Assembly: GCF_002159175.1 (NCBI RefSeq)
Contig: NZ_NFGZ01000006.1
Location: 89,856 to 153,855, forward strand
Length of the DNA stretch: 64,000 nucleotides
Direction: 5' to 3'
Origin: Flavonifractor sp. An92
GTDB lineage: Bacteria > Bacillota > Clostridia > Oscillospirales > Oscillospiraceae
In this document: one piece after another, positions 33,309 through 43,178 of the stretch
How positions within the stretch are numbered: position 1 is the first letter of the stretch
Layout of the letters: every line of letters starts with the position of its first letter
Position numbers and translations under genes: made by a program
Notes under the pieces: generated by a model
The model's database searches: none
Told to the model about the DNA's origin: nothing
Seen by the model: the letters and a program-made list of their open reading frames with translations, nothing else

Positions 33309-33647
33309 ATGGAAGAGATCTATTTGCCCGTCCTCTCCCATTTCCGAAACGAAAATTTCTGGACCGCCAGCGCCGGCCGGATGCGCTATCGGGTGGACCC
33401 GGTGGAGAATACCCTGTTCGCCCAGGTGTGGGAGGGGCCCTACGGCTACGCCCTCAGCGAGGTGGAGGAACACACCAGCTTTCCCCTCTCGGAGGAGGGG
33501 CTGGAGGAGCTGCGGGCCTGGGTGGCAAAGTGGAGTGAGACCATCAACGCCCGCCCCAAGCGCTCCCTGGCCGAGGAGCTGGCGCGCCGGGAGGCCGCGC
33601 AGGCCCGCCTGGACGCCGCCAAATCCGAAGAAGCGAAACAGGGCTAA
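33309..33647 (+). CDS. Hypothetical protein, 112 residues
   Basis: This soluble protein has an alpha/beta-looking N-terminal half (RMRYRVDPVENTLFAQVWEGPYGYALSEV) and a charged helical C-terminus rich in Ala, Glu and Arg. No catalytic motif, signal peptide or known domain is recognised. GGAAGGAGACCCCC precedes the ATG. It lies 40 nt upstream of murC and is probably cotranscribed with it. Confidence 0.7.
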   Translation: MEEIYLPVLSHFRNENFWTASAGRMRYRVDPVENTLFAQVWEGPYGYALSEVEEHTSFPLSEEGLEELRAWVAKWSETINARPKRSLAEELARREAAQARLDAAKSEEAKQG

Positions 33648-33687
33648 TATAGCTGATTTTTTGATATTTGGAAAGGGTGTATGACCC

Positions 33688-35064
33688 ATGACTGACAGCA
33701 GCATTCACGACTATCTGAAACCCGGCTGCCACGCCCACTTAGTGGGCATCGGAGGCGTATCCATGGCCCCCCTGGCGGAAGTCCTCCACGGCGCGGGCAT
33801 GACCATCACCGGCTCCGACATGCGGGAGAGCGCCGCGGTGGAGCACCTGCGCTCCCTGGGCATCTCGGTGGCCATCGGCCAGAAGGCGGAGAACGTGGCG
33901 TGGGCGGACCTCGTCATCCGCACCGCCGCCGCCCACGACTCCAACCCGGAGATCGCCGCCGCCCGGGCCGCCGGCATCCCCGTCTACGAGCGGGCCCAGG
34001 CCTGGGGCTCCATCATGCGGGGCTACCGCAACGCCCTCTGCATCTCGGGCACCCACGGCAAGACCACCACCACTTCTATGTGCACCCACATCGCCATGGC
34101 CGCCGCCGCCGACCCCACTGTTATGATCGGCGGCACCCTCCCCCTGCTGGGAGCCGGCCACCGGGTGGGCCACGGAGACACCATCATTCTGGAGAGCTGC
34201 GAGTACTGCAACTCCTTCCTCCACTTCTACCCCACCATCGCCGTCATCCTCAACGTGGAGGCCGACCACCTGGACTTCTTCAAGGACCTGGAGGACGTGG
34301 AGCACTCCTTCCGGGCCTTCGCCGACCGGATTCCCGAGGGCGGCCTCATCATCGCCAACCGGGACGACGCCAACACCATGCACACCCTGGAGGGGGAGAC
34401 CCGTCCGGTGATGACCTTCGGCCTGGACGAGGGCGATGTCCACGCCGCCAACCTCACCTGGACCAACGGCCTGCCCGCCTTTGATATCATCCTTCAGGGC
34501 CAGAAGTTCGCCCATGTGGCCCTCCAGGTCCCCGGCGTCCACAACGTCAAGAACGCCCTGGCCGCCGCCGCGTCGGCCATCGCCCTCCACTTCCCCGTCT
34601 CCGCCGTGGAGGAGGGCCTGGGCGCCTTCCTGGGTGCGGGCCGCCGCTTCGAGCACAAGGGGACCTACCACGGCGCGGAGGTCTATGACGACTACGCCCA
34701 CCACCCCGGCGAGCTGGAGGCCCTGTTCCGGGCGGTGAAGGGCCTGGGCTACAAGCGGGTCATCTGCGCCTTCCAGCCCCACACCTACTCCCGTACCAAG
34801 GCCCTCTTCGACGACTTCGCCAAGGTGCTCCAGGAGCCCGACATCACCATTCTGGCCGAGATCTACGCCGCCCGGGAGACCAACGACATCGGCATCTCCT
34901 CGGCGGACCTGGCCAAGGTCATCCCCGGCAGCCGCTATTACGCCACGCTGCCGGAGGTCACCCAGGCTCTGGCGGACCTGGCCCAGGAGGGGGACCTCAT
35001 CCTCACCGTGGGCGCGGGCGACATCTACACCGCCGGCGAGGCTCTGGTGAACCTGTCTTCCTGA
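33688..35064 (+). CDS. murC: UDP-N-acetylmuramate--L-alanine ligase
   Basis: This 458-residue ATP-dependent ligase adds L-Ala to UDP-MurNAc in the cytoplasmic stage of peptidoglycan synthesis. The N-terminal Rossmann motif HLVGIGGVSMAPLAEVLHGAG, the ATP-binding GTHGKTTTTSM, the central ESCEYCNSFL...NVEADHLDFF and the C-terminal YDDYAHHPGELEALF...FQPHTYSRT motifs fit MurC. It lies apart from other mur genes. The ATG at 33688 follows GGAAAGGGTG. Confidence 0.94.
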   Translation: MTDSSIHDYLKPGCHAHLVGIGGVSMAPLAEVLHGAGMTITGSDMRESAAVEHLRSLGISVAIGQKAENVAWADLVIRTAAAHDSNPEIAAARAAGIPVYERAQAWGSIMRGYRNALCISGTHGKTTTTSMCTHIAMAAAADPTVMIGGTLPLLGAGHRVGHGDTIILESCEYCNSFLHFYPTIAVILNVEADHLDFFKDLEDVEHSFRAFADRIPEGGLIIANRDDANTMHTLEGETRPVMTFGLDEGDVHAANLTWTNGLPAFDIILQGQKFAHVALQVPGVHNVKNALAAAASAIALHFPVSAVEEGLGAFLGAGRRFEHKGTYHGAEVYDDYAHHPGELEALFRAVKGLGYKRVICAFQPHTYSRTKALFDDFAKVLQEPDITILAEIYAARETNDIGISSADLAKVIPGSRYYATLPEVTQALADLAQEGDLILTVGAGDIYTAGEALVNLSS

Positions 35065-35073
35065 TTTGATTCG

Positions 35074-35111
35074 AAAAGCAGACCTTCTCTAAGAGAAGGT
35101 CCGCTTTTTTA
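35074..35111 (+). terminator. Terminator of murC
   Basis: AAAGCAGACCTTCTC pairs with GAGAAGGTCCGCTTT with one mismatch, ending in TTTTTT. Confidence 0.9.
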
Positions 35112-35145
35112 TACGCGCCGGTACTTCCGTTTCCGTGGACGGGTG

Positions 35146-35154
35146 TGATATAAT
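35146..35154 (+). promoter_or_regulatory. Extended -10 promoter of the MBOAT operon
   Basis: TGATATAAT is present, with no good -35. It matches the promoter upstream of the murC unit. Confidence 0.55.
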
Positions 35155-35203
35155 AGCCTTTGCTCAATCACCCCGGGTGCTCCCGGGCGCAGGAGGAAGC
35201 GCG

Positions 35204-36685
35204 ATGCTCTTCAACTCACTGGACTTCCTGATCTTTTTCCCGCTGGTCACTTTTTTCTACTTCGTACTGCCCCACCGGGTGCGGTGGGTGTGGCTGCTGG
35301 TGGCCAGCTACTACTTCTATATGTGCTGGAACCCCCGGTACGCCCTGCTGATGGCCCTGTCCACCCTCATCACCTACCTGAGCGGTCTGCTCATCCATCG
35401 GGCCAACCAGGTCAGCGATGCGGTCAAGCGGGCGCGGCTGCGCAAGCTTTGGGTGGCCCTCAGCTTCACCAGCAACCTGGCCATCCTCTTCTGCTTCAAA
35501 TACTGGGACTTTTTCTGGAACAACCTGGAGGCCGTGCTGGCCCTGGGGGGCATCGCTCTCCACAAGCCGGTCTTTGATGTGGTGCTCCCCGTGGGCATCT
35601 CCTTCTACACCTTCCAGGCCCTGAGCTACACCATGGACGTCTACCGCGGCGAGGTGGAGGCCGAGCGCAACCCCTTCCGGTACGCCCTCTTCGTCTCCTT
35701 CTTCCCCCAGCTGGTGGCCGGCCCCATCGAGCGGAGCAAGAATCTGCTCCATCAGGTCCACGAGCGCCACACCTTTGACGCCCAGTGGGCCCGGTCGGGC
35801 CTGCTGCTCATGCTGTGGGGCCTCTTTCAGAAGATGGTGGTGGCCGACCGGGTGGCCACGGTGGTGGACACCGTTTTTAACCAGTACACTACCATGCCCG
35901 CCTGGGCCATCGTTCTGGCGGTGTTCCTCTTCGCCTTCCAGATCTACTGCGACTTCGGCGGCTACTCCAACATCGCCATCGGCGCGGCCCAGGTCATGGG
36001 CTTCAGCCTGATGGAGAATTTCCGCCAGCCCTACCTGTCCCGGTCCTGCGGGGAGTTCTGGCACCGGTGGCACATCTCCCTGTCCACCTGGTTCCGGGAT
36101 TACCTCTACATCCCCCTGGGCGGCAACCGGAAGGGAAAGGTCCGGAAGTACCTCAATAACCTCGTCACCTTCCTGGCCTCCGGCCTGTGGCACGGAGCCA
36201 GCTGGAACTATGTGGTGTGGGGCGGGCTCAACGGCCTCTATCAGGTCATCGGCGACATCCTCCGCCCCGCTCGGGAGAAGCTCTGCTCCGCCCTCCACAT
36301 CCCCACCAAGACCCTCGTCTGGCAGGGAGTGCGGGTGGTGGTGACCTTCCTCTTCATCGACTTCGCCTGGCTCTTCTTCCGCGCCCCCTCCTTCTCCACG
36401 GCGCTGGACATCCTGGCTGTGGCTCTCTCCGGCGGCGTGGCCGCCGGGCCGGAGTTTACGCTGGGTCTGGACGCGCCGGAGCTGAAGGTGATGGCCCTCT
36501 CCCTCCTGGCCCTGGTGGTGGTGGACGGGCTGAATGCCGCACATATCCAGGTGCGGGACTACCTGCTGCGCCTGCCCCTCCCGGTGCGGTGGGTGTGCTA
36601 TCTGGTGTGCATCTATCTCATTCTCATTTTCGGCATCTACGGACCCGGCTTCTCCGAGTCCCAGTTCATCTATTTCCAGTTCTGA
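35204..36685 (+). CDS. MBOAT-family O-acyltransferase (AlgI/DltB-like)
   Basis: This 493-residue polytopic membrane protein of the MBOAT family moves acyl groups across the membrane, usually for O-acetylation of exopolysaccharide or peptidoglycan. Hallmarks are QLVAGPIER, the DFGGYSNIAIG segment, FWHRWHISLSTWFRDYLYIPLGGNR and the catalytic-type His330 in ASGLWHGASWNY. The ATG at 35204 has AGGAGG upstream; the longer frame starting at 35135 has no ribosome binding site and overlaps the promoter. It pairs with a secreted SGNH protein 9 nt downstream, as AlgI/AlgJ and PatA/PatB do. Confidence 0.92.
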   Translation: MLFNSLDFLIFFPLVTFFYFVLPHRVRWVWLLVASYYFYMCWNPRYALLMALSTLITYLSGLLIHRANQVSDAVKRARLRKLWVALSFTSNLAILFCFKYWDFFWNNLEAVLALGGIALHKPVFDVVLPVGISFYTFQALSYTMDVYRGEVEAERNPFRYALFVSFFPQLVAGPIERSKNLLHQVHERHTFDAQWARSGLLLMLWGLFQKMVVADRVATVVDTVFNQYTTMPAWAIVLAVFLFAFQIYCDFGGYSNIAIGAAQVMGFSLMENFRQPYLSRSCGEFWHRWHISLSTWFRDYLYIPLGGNRKGKVRKYLNNLVTFLASGLWHGASWNYVVWGGLNGLYQVIGDILRPAREKLCSALHIPTKTLVWQGVRVVVTFLFIDFAWLFFRAPSFSTALDILAVALSGGVAAGPEFTLGLDAPELKVMALSLLALVVVDGLNAAHIQVRDYLLRLPLPVRWVCYLVCIYLILIFGIYGPGFSESQFIYFQF

Positions 36686-36694
36686 GGTGGACCC

Positions 36695-37720
36695 ATGACA
36701 GCCAACAAAAAGTTTTTCCTCAGTGTGTTTGTGTTCGCCCTCATCTTCCTCATGACCGTCGGGCCCATCACCTGGCTCTTCGCCCGCAAGTCCCTGGAGG
36801 GACCCTGGGACATGACCGAGAAGATCGGCGGCTTCTACAACGAGCCGGAGCGGGAGTTCTCCGTGATGTTCTTCGGCTCCTCCCATGTGTACGCCTCGGT
36901 GTCCCCCCTCCAGCTCTGGGCCAACACCGGCATCAAGAGCTATGTGTTCGCTACCCAGCTCCAGCCCATGTGGGCCACCTACCACTACATCAAGGAGGCC
37001 CTCAAGACCCAGGACCCCCAGCTCATCGTGGTGGAGTGCAACATGATGGGGGGCGACCAGGAGTACTACGACGACGGCGTGAATTTCTCCTTCACGGACG
37101 ACATTCCCCTGTCCCTCAATAAGATCCAGCTGGCCTACGCCTCCGCCCCCGAGGGGGAGCGGGCTCCGCTGATCTGGAACTTTATGAAGTACCACGGCCG
37201 CTGGGACGAGCTGGAGGACGCGGACTGGAACACCGAGCGCTCGGACCTCCACGACCCCTACAAGGGCTATGTGCTCCTGCCGGACAAGCAGGTGGTCACC
37301 CCCGAGGTCATCCCCATGGAAGAGGGGGAGAGCGGGGAGCTGCTGGACAAGAATGTAGAGTACCTGGCCAAGATCGTGGCCCTGTGCGAGGCCAAGGACA
37401 TCGACCTCTGGCTCATCAAGTCCCCCTCCAACACCGCCCTGGAGGAGACCCAGGCCCTGCGGATGGATGCTGTGGAGGCCCTGGCCGCCGCCTACGGCGT
37501 GCCCTTTGACGACTTCAACGACTGCTACGATGAGATTGGCCTGACCCTGGACGACTTCTATGACCAGCGGCATCTGACCGGCTCGGGCGCGGTGAAGTTC
37601 ACCAACTACCTGAGCATCCAGCTCAGCCGCCGCTGGCCCGACCTGATGGCCCAGTCGGACGACGAAGCCTGGGCGGCCGACTATGAAAATTACCGCGCCG
37701 CCCTGGAAGGCGACGCATAA
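36695..37720 (+). CDS. SGNH/GDSL-like membrane-anchored hydrolase or transferase
   Basis: The 341-residue protein has one N-terminal membrane helix (about 7-29) and an extracytoplasmic SGNH-type domain. The nucleophile block is MFFGSSHVYAS with Ser63, and the C-terminal DFYDQRHL carries the Asp-x-x-His pair of the catalytic triad. This is the layout of AlgJ/AlgX, DltD and PatB. It would receive the acyl group moved by the upstream MBOAT protein and place it on a wall or surface polymer. The polymer is unknown; closeness to murC weakly suggests peptidoglycan. Confidence 0.82.
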   Translation: MTANKKFFLSVFVFALIFLMTVGPITWLFARKSLEGPWDMTEKIGGFYNEPEREFSVMFFGSSHVYASVSPLQLWANTGIKSYVFATQLQPMWATYHYIKEALKTQDPQLIVVECNMMGGDQEYYDDGVNFSFTDDIPLSLNKIQLAYASAPEGERAPLIWNFMKYHGRWDELEDADWNTERSDLHDPYKGYVLLPDKQVVTPEVIPMEEGESGELLDKNVEYLAKIVALCEAKDIDLWLIKSPSNTALEETQALRMDAVEALAAAYGVPFDDFNDCYDEIGLTLDDFYDQRHLTGSGAVKFTNYLSIQLSRRWPDLMAQSDDEAWAADYENYRAALEGDA

Positions 37721-37730
37721 GGCGCAAAAA

Positions 37731-37772
37731 GACCCCCGCCGGAGAGATGGTTTTCTCTCCGGCGGGGGTTTT
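37731..37772. terminator. Bidirectional terminator after the SGNH gene
   Basis: ACCCCCGCCGGAGAG pairs with CTCTCCGGCGGGGGT, followed by TTTT on the plus strand and TTTTT on the minus strand. It serves convergent genes. Confidence 0.9.
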
Positions 37773-37773
37773 G

Positions 37774-38148
37774 TCATTTCTTTTTGTACTGTTCCAGAAA
37801 AGCCGCGTCCTTGATCTCCAGGCCCCGCTCCCCGGCCAGGCCCTCAATGTGGTGGGTGAACTCGTGGGCCAGGGTGTCGTAGAGCTCGTCCTCCCAGTCC
37901 TCCCGCGTCCAGTGCTCCTGCTGGGCCAGGGCCAGGAAGGAGCCGTAATAGAGGTTGATGTACCGGCCCATCTGGTCGTTGCAGTACTCCCCCATGATGA
38001 AGAGGTTTTCCTCCGGGTAGTCGGGGTCGGGCATGGCCTCCGGCAGCAGGGAGATGCCGCCGTTCAGGTCCTCGTAAAACTCCGGCGGGAACTCCTCGGC
38101 CAACTCATCCAGGAGGTCGCCCGCCTGGTCAAAGGTCAGAATGTCCAT
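37774..38148 (-). CDS. Zinicin-like metallopeptidase family protein
   Basis: This 124-residue cytoplasmic protein has the zinc-binding motif HEFTHHIE (HExxH) near residue 94. It matches the short 'metallopeptidase family' (zinicin-like, formerly DUF1025) proteins of Firmicutes and Actinobacteria, whose substrates are unknown. AAGGAG precedes the ATG at 38148. The ribosome binding site overlaps the stop codon of the MerR-RDD gene, so the two form an operon. Confidence 0.8.
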   Translation of the reverse strand: MDILTFDQAGDLLDELAEEFPPEFYEDLNGGISLLPEAMPDPDYPEENLFIMGEYCNDQMGRYINLYYGSFLALAQQEHWTREDWEDELYDTLAHEFTHHIEGLAGERGLEIKDAAFLEQYKKK

Positions 38149-38157
38149 GTTGTCTCC

Positions 38158-39636
38158 TTATTCCGGGATCCGGGCCGTCAGGGTCAGGAGGGCGTGGACG
38201 TCCTCTGTTCCCACCGGCTTATAGAAATCGTGGTTGGTGCTCACATCGGTCAATTTTCCGGCCCGCACATCCAGCTTCCGCTCCAGGCTCAGACCTTCTA
38301 TGGAAAGGCTCCCCTCCATAGGCAGGTCGGAGAGCTGACCGGAGAAGTCCAGGATGTCGTCCATGAAGCCCTGGGCCCACCAGCCCTCCCGGGCTCCCAG
38401 CAGGGACGCCGCCAGGACGTTGACCATAGCTTGGTCCGGGACACCGTAGACCCCCGCGTCCGGTCGGCTCACCCAGGTGACGGTGAAGCCGGTGACCTTC
38501 CCCGTCTCGTCGGTTTCCAGGGTCAGGTTGGGCTGGTACCAGCCCAGGGCGCTGTCCAGAAGCTTGCTCCAGGTGGAGTCGGCCACGCCGTTCTCATCTA
38601 GAGCAGGGACGTCCTGGTCCAGAAGGCTCGCGTAATAGTTGTAATTGCGTGAAAACTCGGTGACCGTCAGGTCTCCCCGGCAGGGGGGCAGCAGTGCGAA
38701 GAATCCCACCTGTACGGTCAGGACCAGAATCGCCACCACGGCCGCCACCCAGCCGACGAACTGCCGGACCTTCAGCTCCTCGGCCACATAGGAGAGGTCC
38801 TCCTCCACCGGCAGCGCGTCGTCGCTGTCCCAGGGCATGGGCTCCCCGTCCCGGCAGGCGCGGTAGCTCTTCCACTCCCGGATGATGTTGTAAATGGGGA
38901 TGTTGTAGCCCTCGCCCCTCCCGAAGAGCCGCCACGCCCGCTGTCTCGCCCGGCGGAGGGTCAGCTTTTCCCCGTTCCGGTCCCGGACCTTCAGGCCCAG
39001 CAGCCACTTGCCCGGGGTATAGCCCCAGGTGTGGAGGAGCAGCGGCTCCACCAGCAGGAGAAGCAGGTAAGCGGGATAGCTCTTCAGCCAGGTGACAATC
39101 AGGTTGTCCGGCAGTTGGATGTGCAGCGCCGTGGAGAGGATCACCCAGGGCAGGGCGCAGATGGACAGGTCCAGAAACCGGGCGCCCCAGCGCCGGATGG
39201 GGTTGGGGGCCACCGACGGGGGCGGCTGAGTCTCCCGGGGCTGTGGGAAATGAGGGGCCGGGGGCGGGACGTCCCGCTCCAGCTCCCGGAGCCAAGGCCG
39301 GGGGTCCAGGGCGTCGTAGCTCTCCCCTTCCGCCCGCAGGGCGCGGCACACCCGGAAGGAGCGCTCCAGCGCGGTCTGGTCGGCGGAGAGTTCCCCCAGC
39401 TGCCGGTCCAGGGCCTCTTTCAGGCTAAGTTCTCCGGCCTGGATGCGGCGGATGGTGTCCACCTCCAGGTGGAGCTGCCGCAGCAGCTTCACCTTTTCCA
39501 GGGTGCACAGGTCCTCCTCGGTGTAGTCCCGGTAGTTGTTGGCCCCGCGGCCCGGGTGCAGGAGGCCCTCCTGTTCGTAATAGCGGACGCTGGCCCGGGG
39601 CAGGTCCAGGCGCTGCTCCAGCTCCTTGATCGTCAT
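38158..39636 (-). CDS. MerR-type regulator fused to an RDD membrane domain
   Basis: This 492-residue protein begins with a MerR winged HTH (about 1-70: IKELEQRLDLPRASVRYYEQEGLLHPGR) and a dimerisation helix. A Pro-rich linker (124-146) leads to an RDD domain with two hydrophobic helices (about 152-172 and 183-202). A third helix (about 293-316) precedes an extracytoplasmic domain of about 175 residues. It is therefore a DNA-binding protein tethered in the membrane with an outside sensor. GGAGGGGATACC precedes the ATG. Its promoter has the 19-bp spacer typical of MerR targets, suggesting autoregulation. The ligand is unknown. Confidence 0.85.
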   Translation of the reverse strand: MTIKELEQRLDLPRASVRYYEQEGLLHPGRGANNYRDYTEEDLCTLEKVKLLRQLHLEVDTIRRIQAGELSLKEALDRQLGELSADQTALERSFRVCRALRAEGESYDALDPRPWLRELERDVPPPAPHFPQPRETQPPPSVAPNPIRRWGARFLDLSICALPWVILSTALHIQLPDNLIVTWLKSYPAYLLLLLVEPLLLHTWGYTPGKWLLGLKVRDRNGEKLTLRRARQRAWRLFGRGEGYNIPIYNIIREWKSYRACRDGEPMPWDSDDALPVEEDLSYVAEELKVRQFVGWVAAVVAILVLTVQVGFFALLPPCRGDLTVTEFSRNYNYYASLLDQDVPALDENGVADSTWSKLLDSALGWYQPNLTLETDETGKVTGFTVTWVSRPDAGVYGVPDQAMVNVLAASLLGAREGWWAQGFMDDILDFSGQLSDLPMEGSLSIEGLSLERKLDVRAGKLTDVSTNHDFYKPVGTEDVHALLTLTARIPE

Positions 39637-39657
39637 GGTATCCCCTCCTTTGACACC

Positions 39658-39688
39658 ATTGTAAAGGATGAACCCGGTTGACAGTCAA
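39658..39688 (-). promoter_or_regulatory. MerR-type promoter with 19-bp spacer
   Basis: On the minus strand TTGACT (39683-39688) and TACAAT (39658-39663) are 19 nt apart. MerR proteins activate promoters with this overlong spacer by untwisting it. The site lies directly upstream of the MerR-RDD gene. Confidence 0.65.
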
Positions 39689-39770
39689 GTACCTTTTCCC
39701 AGGAAAGGGGATCGCGCAATACGGATTGTAATTGGTGCTCCACACTTTACCTTTTGTTGTCAGAAAAAAG

Positions 39771-40733
39771 TCAGCGCTTTCTTTGCAGGACCTCCACGAT
39801 GCCGCACAGGATGCCCCCCAGGGGAAAGACCACCCAGGCCGTGCCCCAGGCGTCAAACAGAAATCCTGCCACCCAAAAAATACCCGTGGCGGTGAGCATG
39901 ATAGCGCCGCTCCAGTCTCTTCCCTGGCCGGTCAGAGCCTGTTCCAGCTCCCGCTGTACCTGCTCCTCCACCCGCTGCTCCAGCTTGGCCTGGCCGTGGG
40001 ACTCCCGGGCCCAGCCCTCCAGGTCGTACTTCTCCATCCAAAGCCCCAGCAGCACGATGGTCCCCACTGCGCCGCCCAGGATGAGGAAAAAGAGGGCCGC
40101 CGGGAGGCAGACCGGCTTCCAGCCCACCCGGAGGGCCATGGCGACCAGCCCCACTAGCAGGGCCACATCGGCTAGGATGGCGGCGATGGCCAGAGCTATG
40201 CCGATTCCGAAGATGCGCCGGAAGCGCTCCATTTCCTCCACATCCCGGTAGTCCGGGATGACCGGATGGCTCCGGCGGAAGGCGTCGTGCTCCATGCCGC
40301 CCCGCACGAAGAGGAACACCGCCGCCGCCAGGTAAAAGAACAGCGCCATAATCCCCGGAACCGGTCCCCCCACTGCCAGCAAGGCCAGCAGCGCCGCCAC
40401 GCCCATGAGGCACAGGGCCACACCGGAGGAGATCTGGACGGCAAAATGGTTCATGTGGCGCTCATAGACCCGCCACACCTCCTCGCCGCCGTCCGGTTCT
40501 GGTTCCGGTTCCGGCGGCAGCGGCTCCTCCTCCAGAGGAAAGCGCATGAGCTGGTCCAGAGAGCAGTCCAGCAGCTCCGCCAGTTCCAGCAGGGTGGCCG
40601 CCTCGGGCAGGGTCTGACCCGCCTCCCACTTCCCCACCGCCTGGCGGGACACCCCCAGGGCCTCGGCCAGCCCCTCCTGGGTGTAGCCCGCCCGGCGGCG
40701 GAGCTTGGGCAGATTCTGGGAAAATATCGACAT
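39771..40733 (-). CDS. Membrane-bound XRE-family transcriptional regulator
   Basis: The 320-residue protein starts with an XRE/Cro HTH (LRRRAGYTQEGLAEALGVSRQAVGKWEAGQTLPEAATLLELAELL) at about 10-60. A Pro/Glu-rich linker leads to about six hydrophobic helices in three pairs. This is the usual form of membrane-tethered XRE regulators in Clostridia. I chose the second ATG (40733) because GGAGG lies 7 nt upstream; the first, at 40739, touches the ribosome binding site. It is upstream of the MerR-RDD gene with its own frame and may be separately transcribed. The ligand and targets are unknown. Confidence 0.85.
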   Translation of the reverse strand: MSIFSQNLPKLRRRAGYTQEGLAEALGVSRQAVGKWEAGQTLPEAATLLELAELLDCSLDQLMRFPLEEEPLPPEPEPEPDGGEEVWRVYERHMNHFAVQISSGVALCLMGVAALLALLAVGGPVPGIMALFFYLAAAVFLFVRGGMEHDAFRRSHPVIPDYRDVEEMERFRRIFGIGIALAIAAILADVALLVGLVAMALRVGWKPVCLPAALFFLILGGAVGTIVLLGLWMEKYDLEGWARESHGQAKLEQRVEEQVQRELEQALTGQGRDWSGAIMLTATGIFWVAGFLFDAWGTAWVVFPLGGILCGIVEVLQRKR

Positions 40734-40843
40734 ATCCATTCCTCCGTTCTGCCCCTATCCTACCCGGGCAGAGGGCCAAAAGGCCACCAACCCGGGGGTT
40801 CTTTGTGGAAAATTTCAGGCAACCTCAGGTTGCACGGTGGTTT

Positions 40844-43012
<2,169 letters not shown>

Positions 43013-43043
43013 GAGGTTTCTCCTTTGTATCACAGTTGTCTCC

Positions 43044-43073
43044 ATTGTACTCCAAAAGGCCCGCTTCCGTCCA
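43044..43073 (-). promoter_or_regulatory. Promoter of tex
   Basis: On the minus strand TGGACG (43068-43073) and TACAAT (43044-43049) are 18 nt apart. The GGAGTACAAT block also occurs in the trmL promoter. Confidence 0.55.
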
Positions 43074-43178
43074 GAGGTGGAAGCGTCGGATGGTGGCGTC
43101 CGGGGGCTGGACAAGGGGCCTTCCATCCGCTATACTGGAATTAAGCACAAAACCATTTTGAAAAAGAGGTTGATTTTT

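Noticed and set aside
35216..37777. Minus-strand frame of 853 codons opposite the MBOAT/SGNH genes
   Set aside because: It is an antisense shadow of two well-supported membrane proteins.
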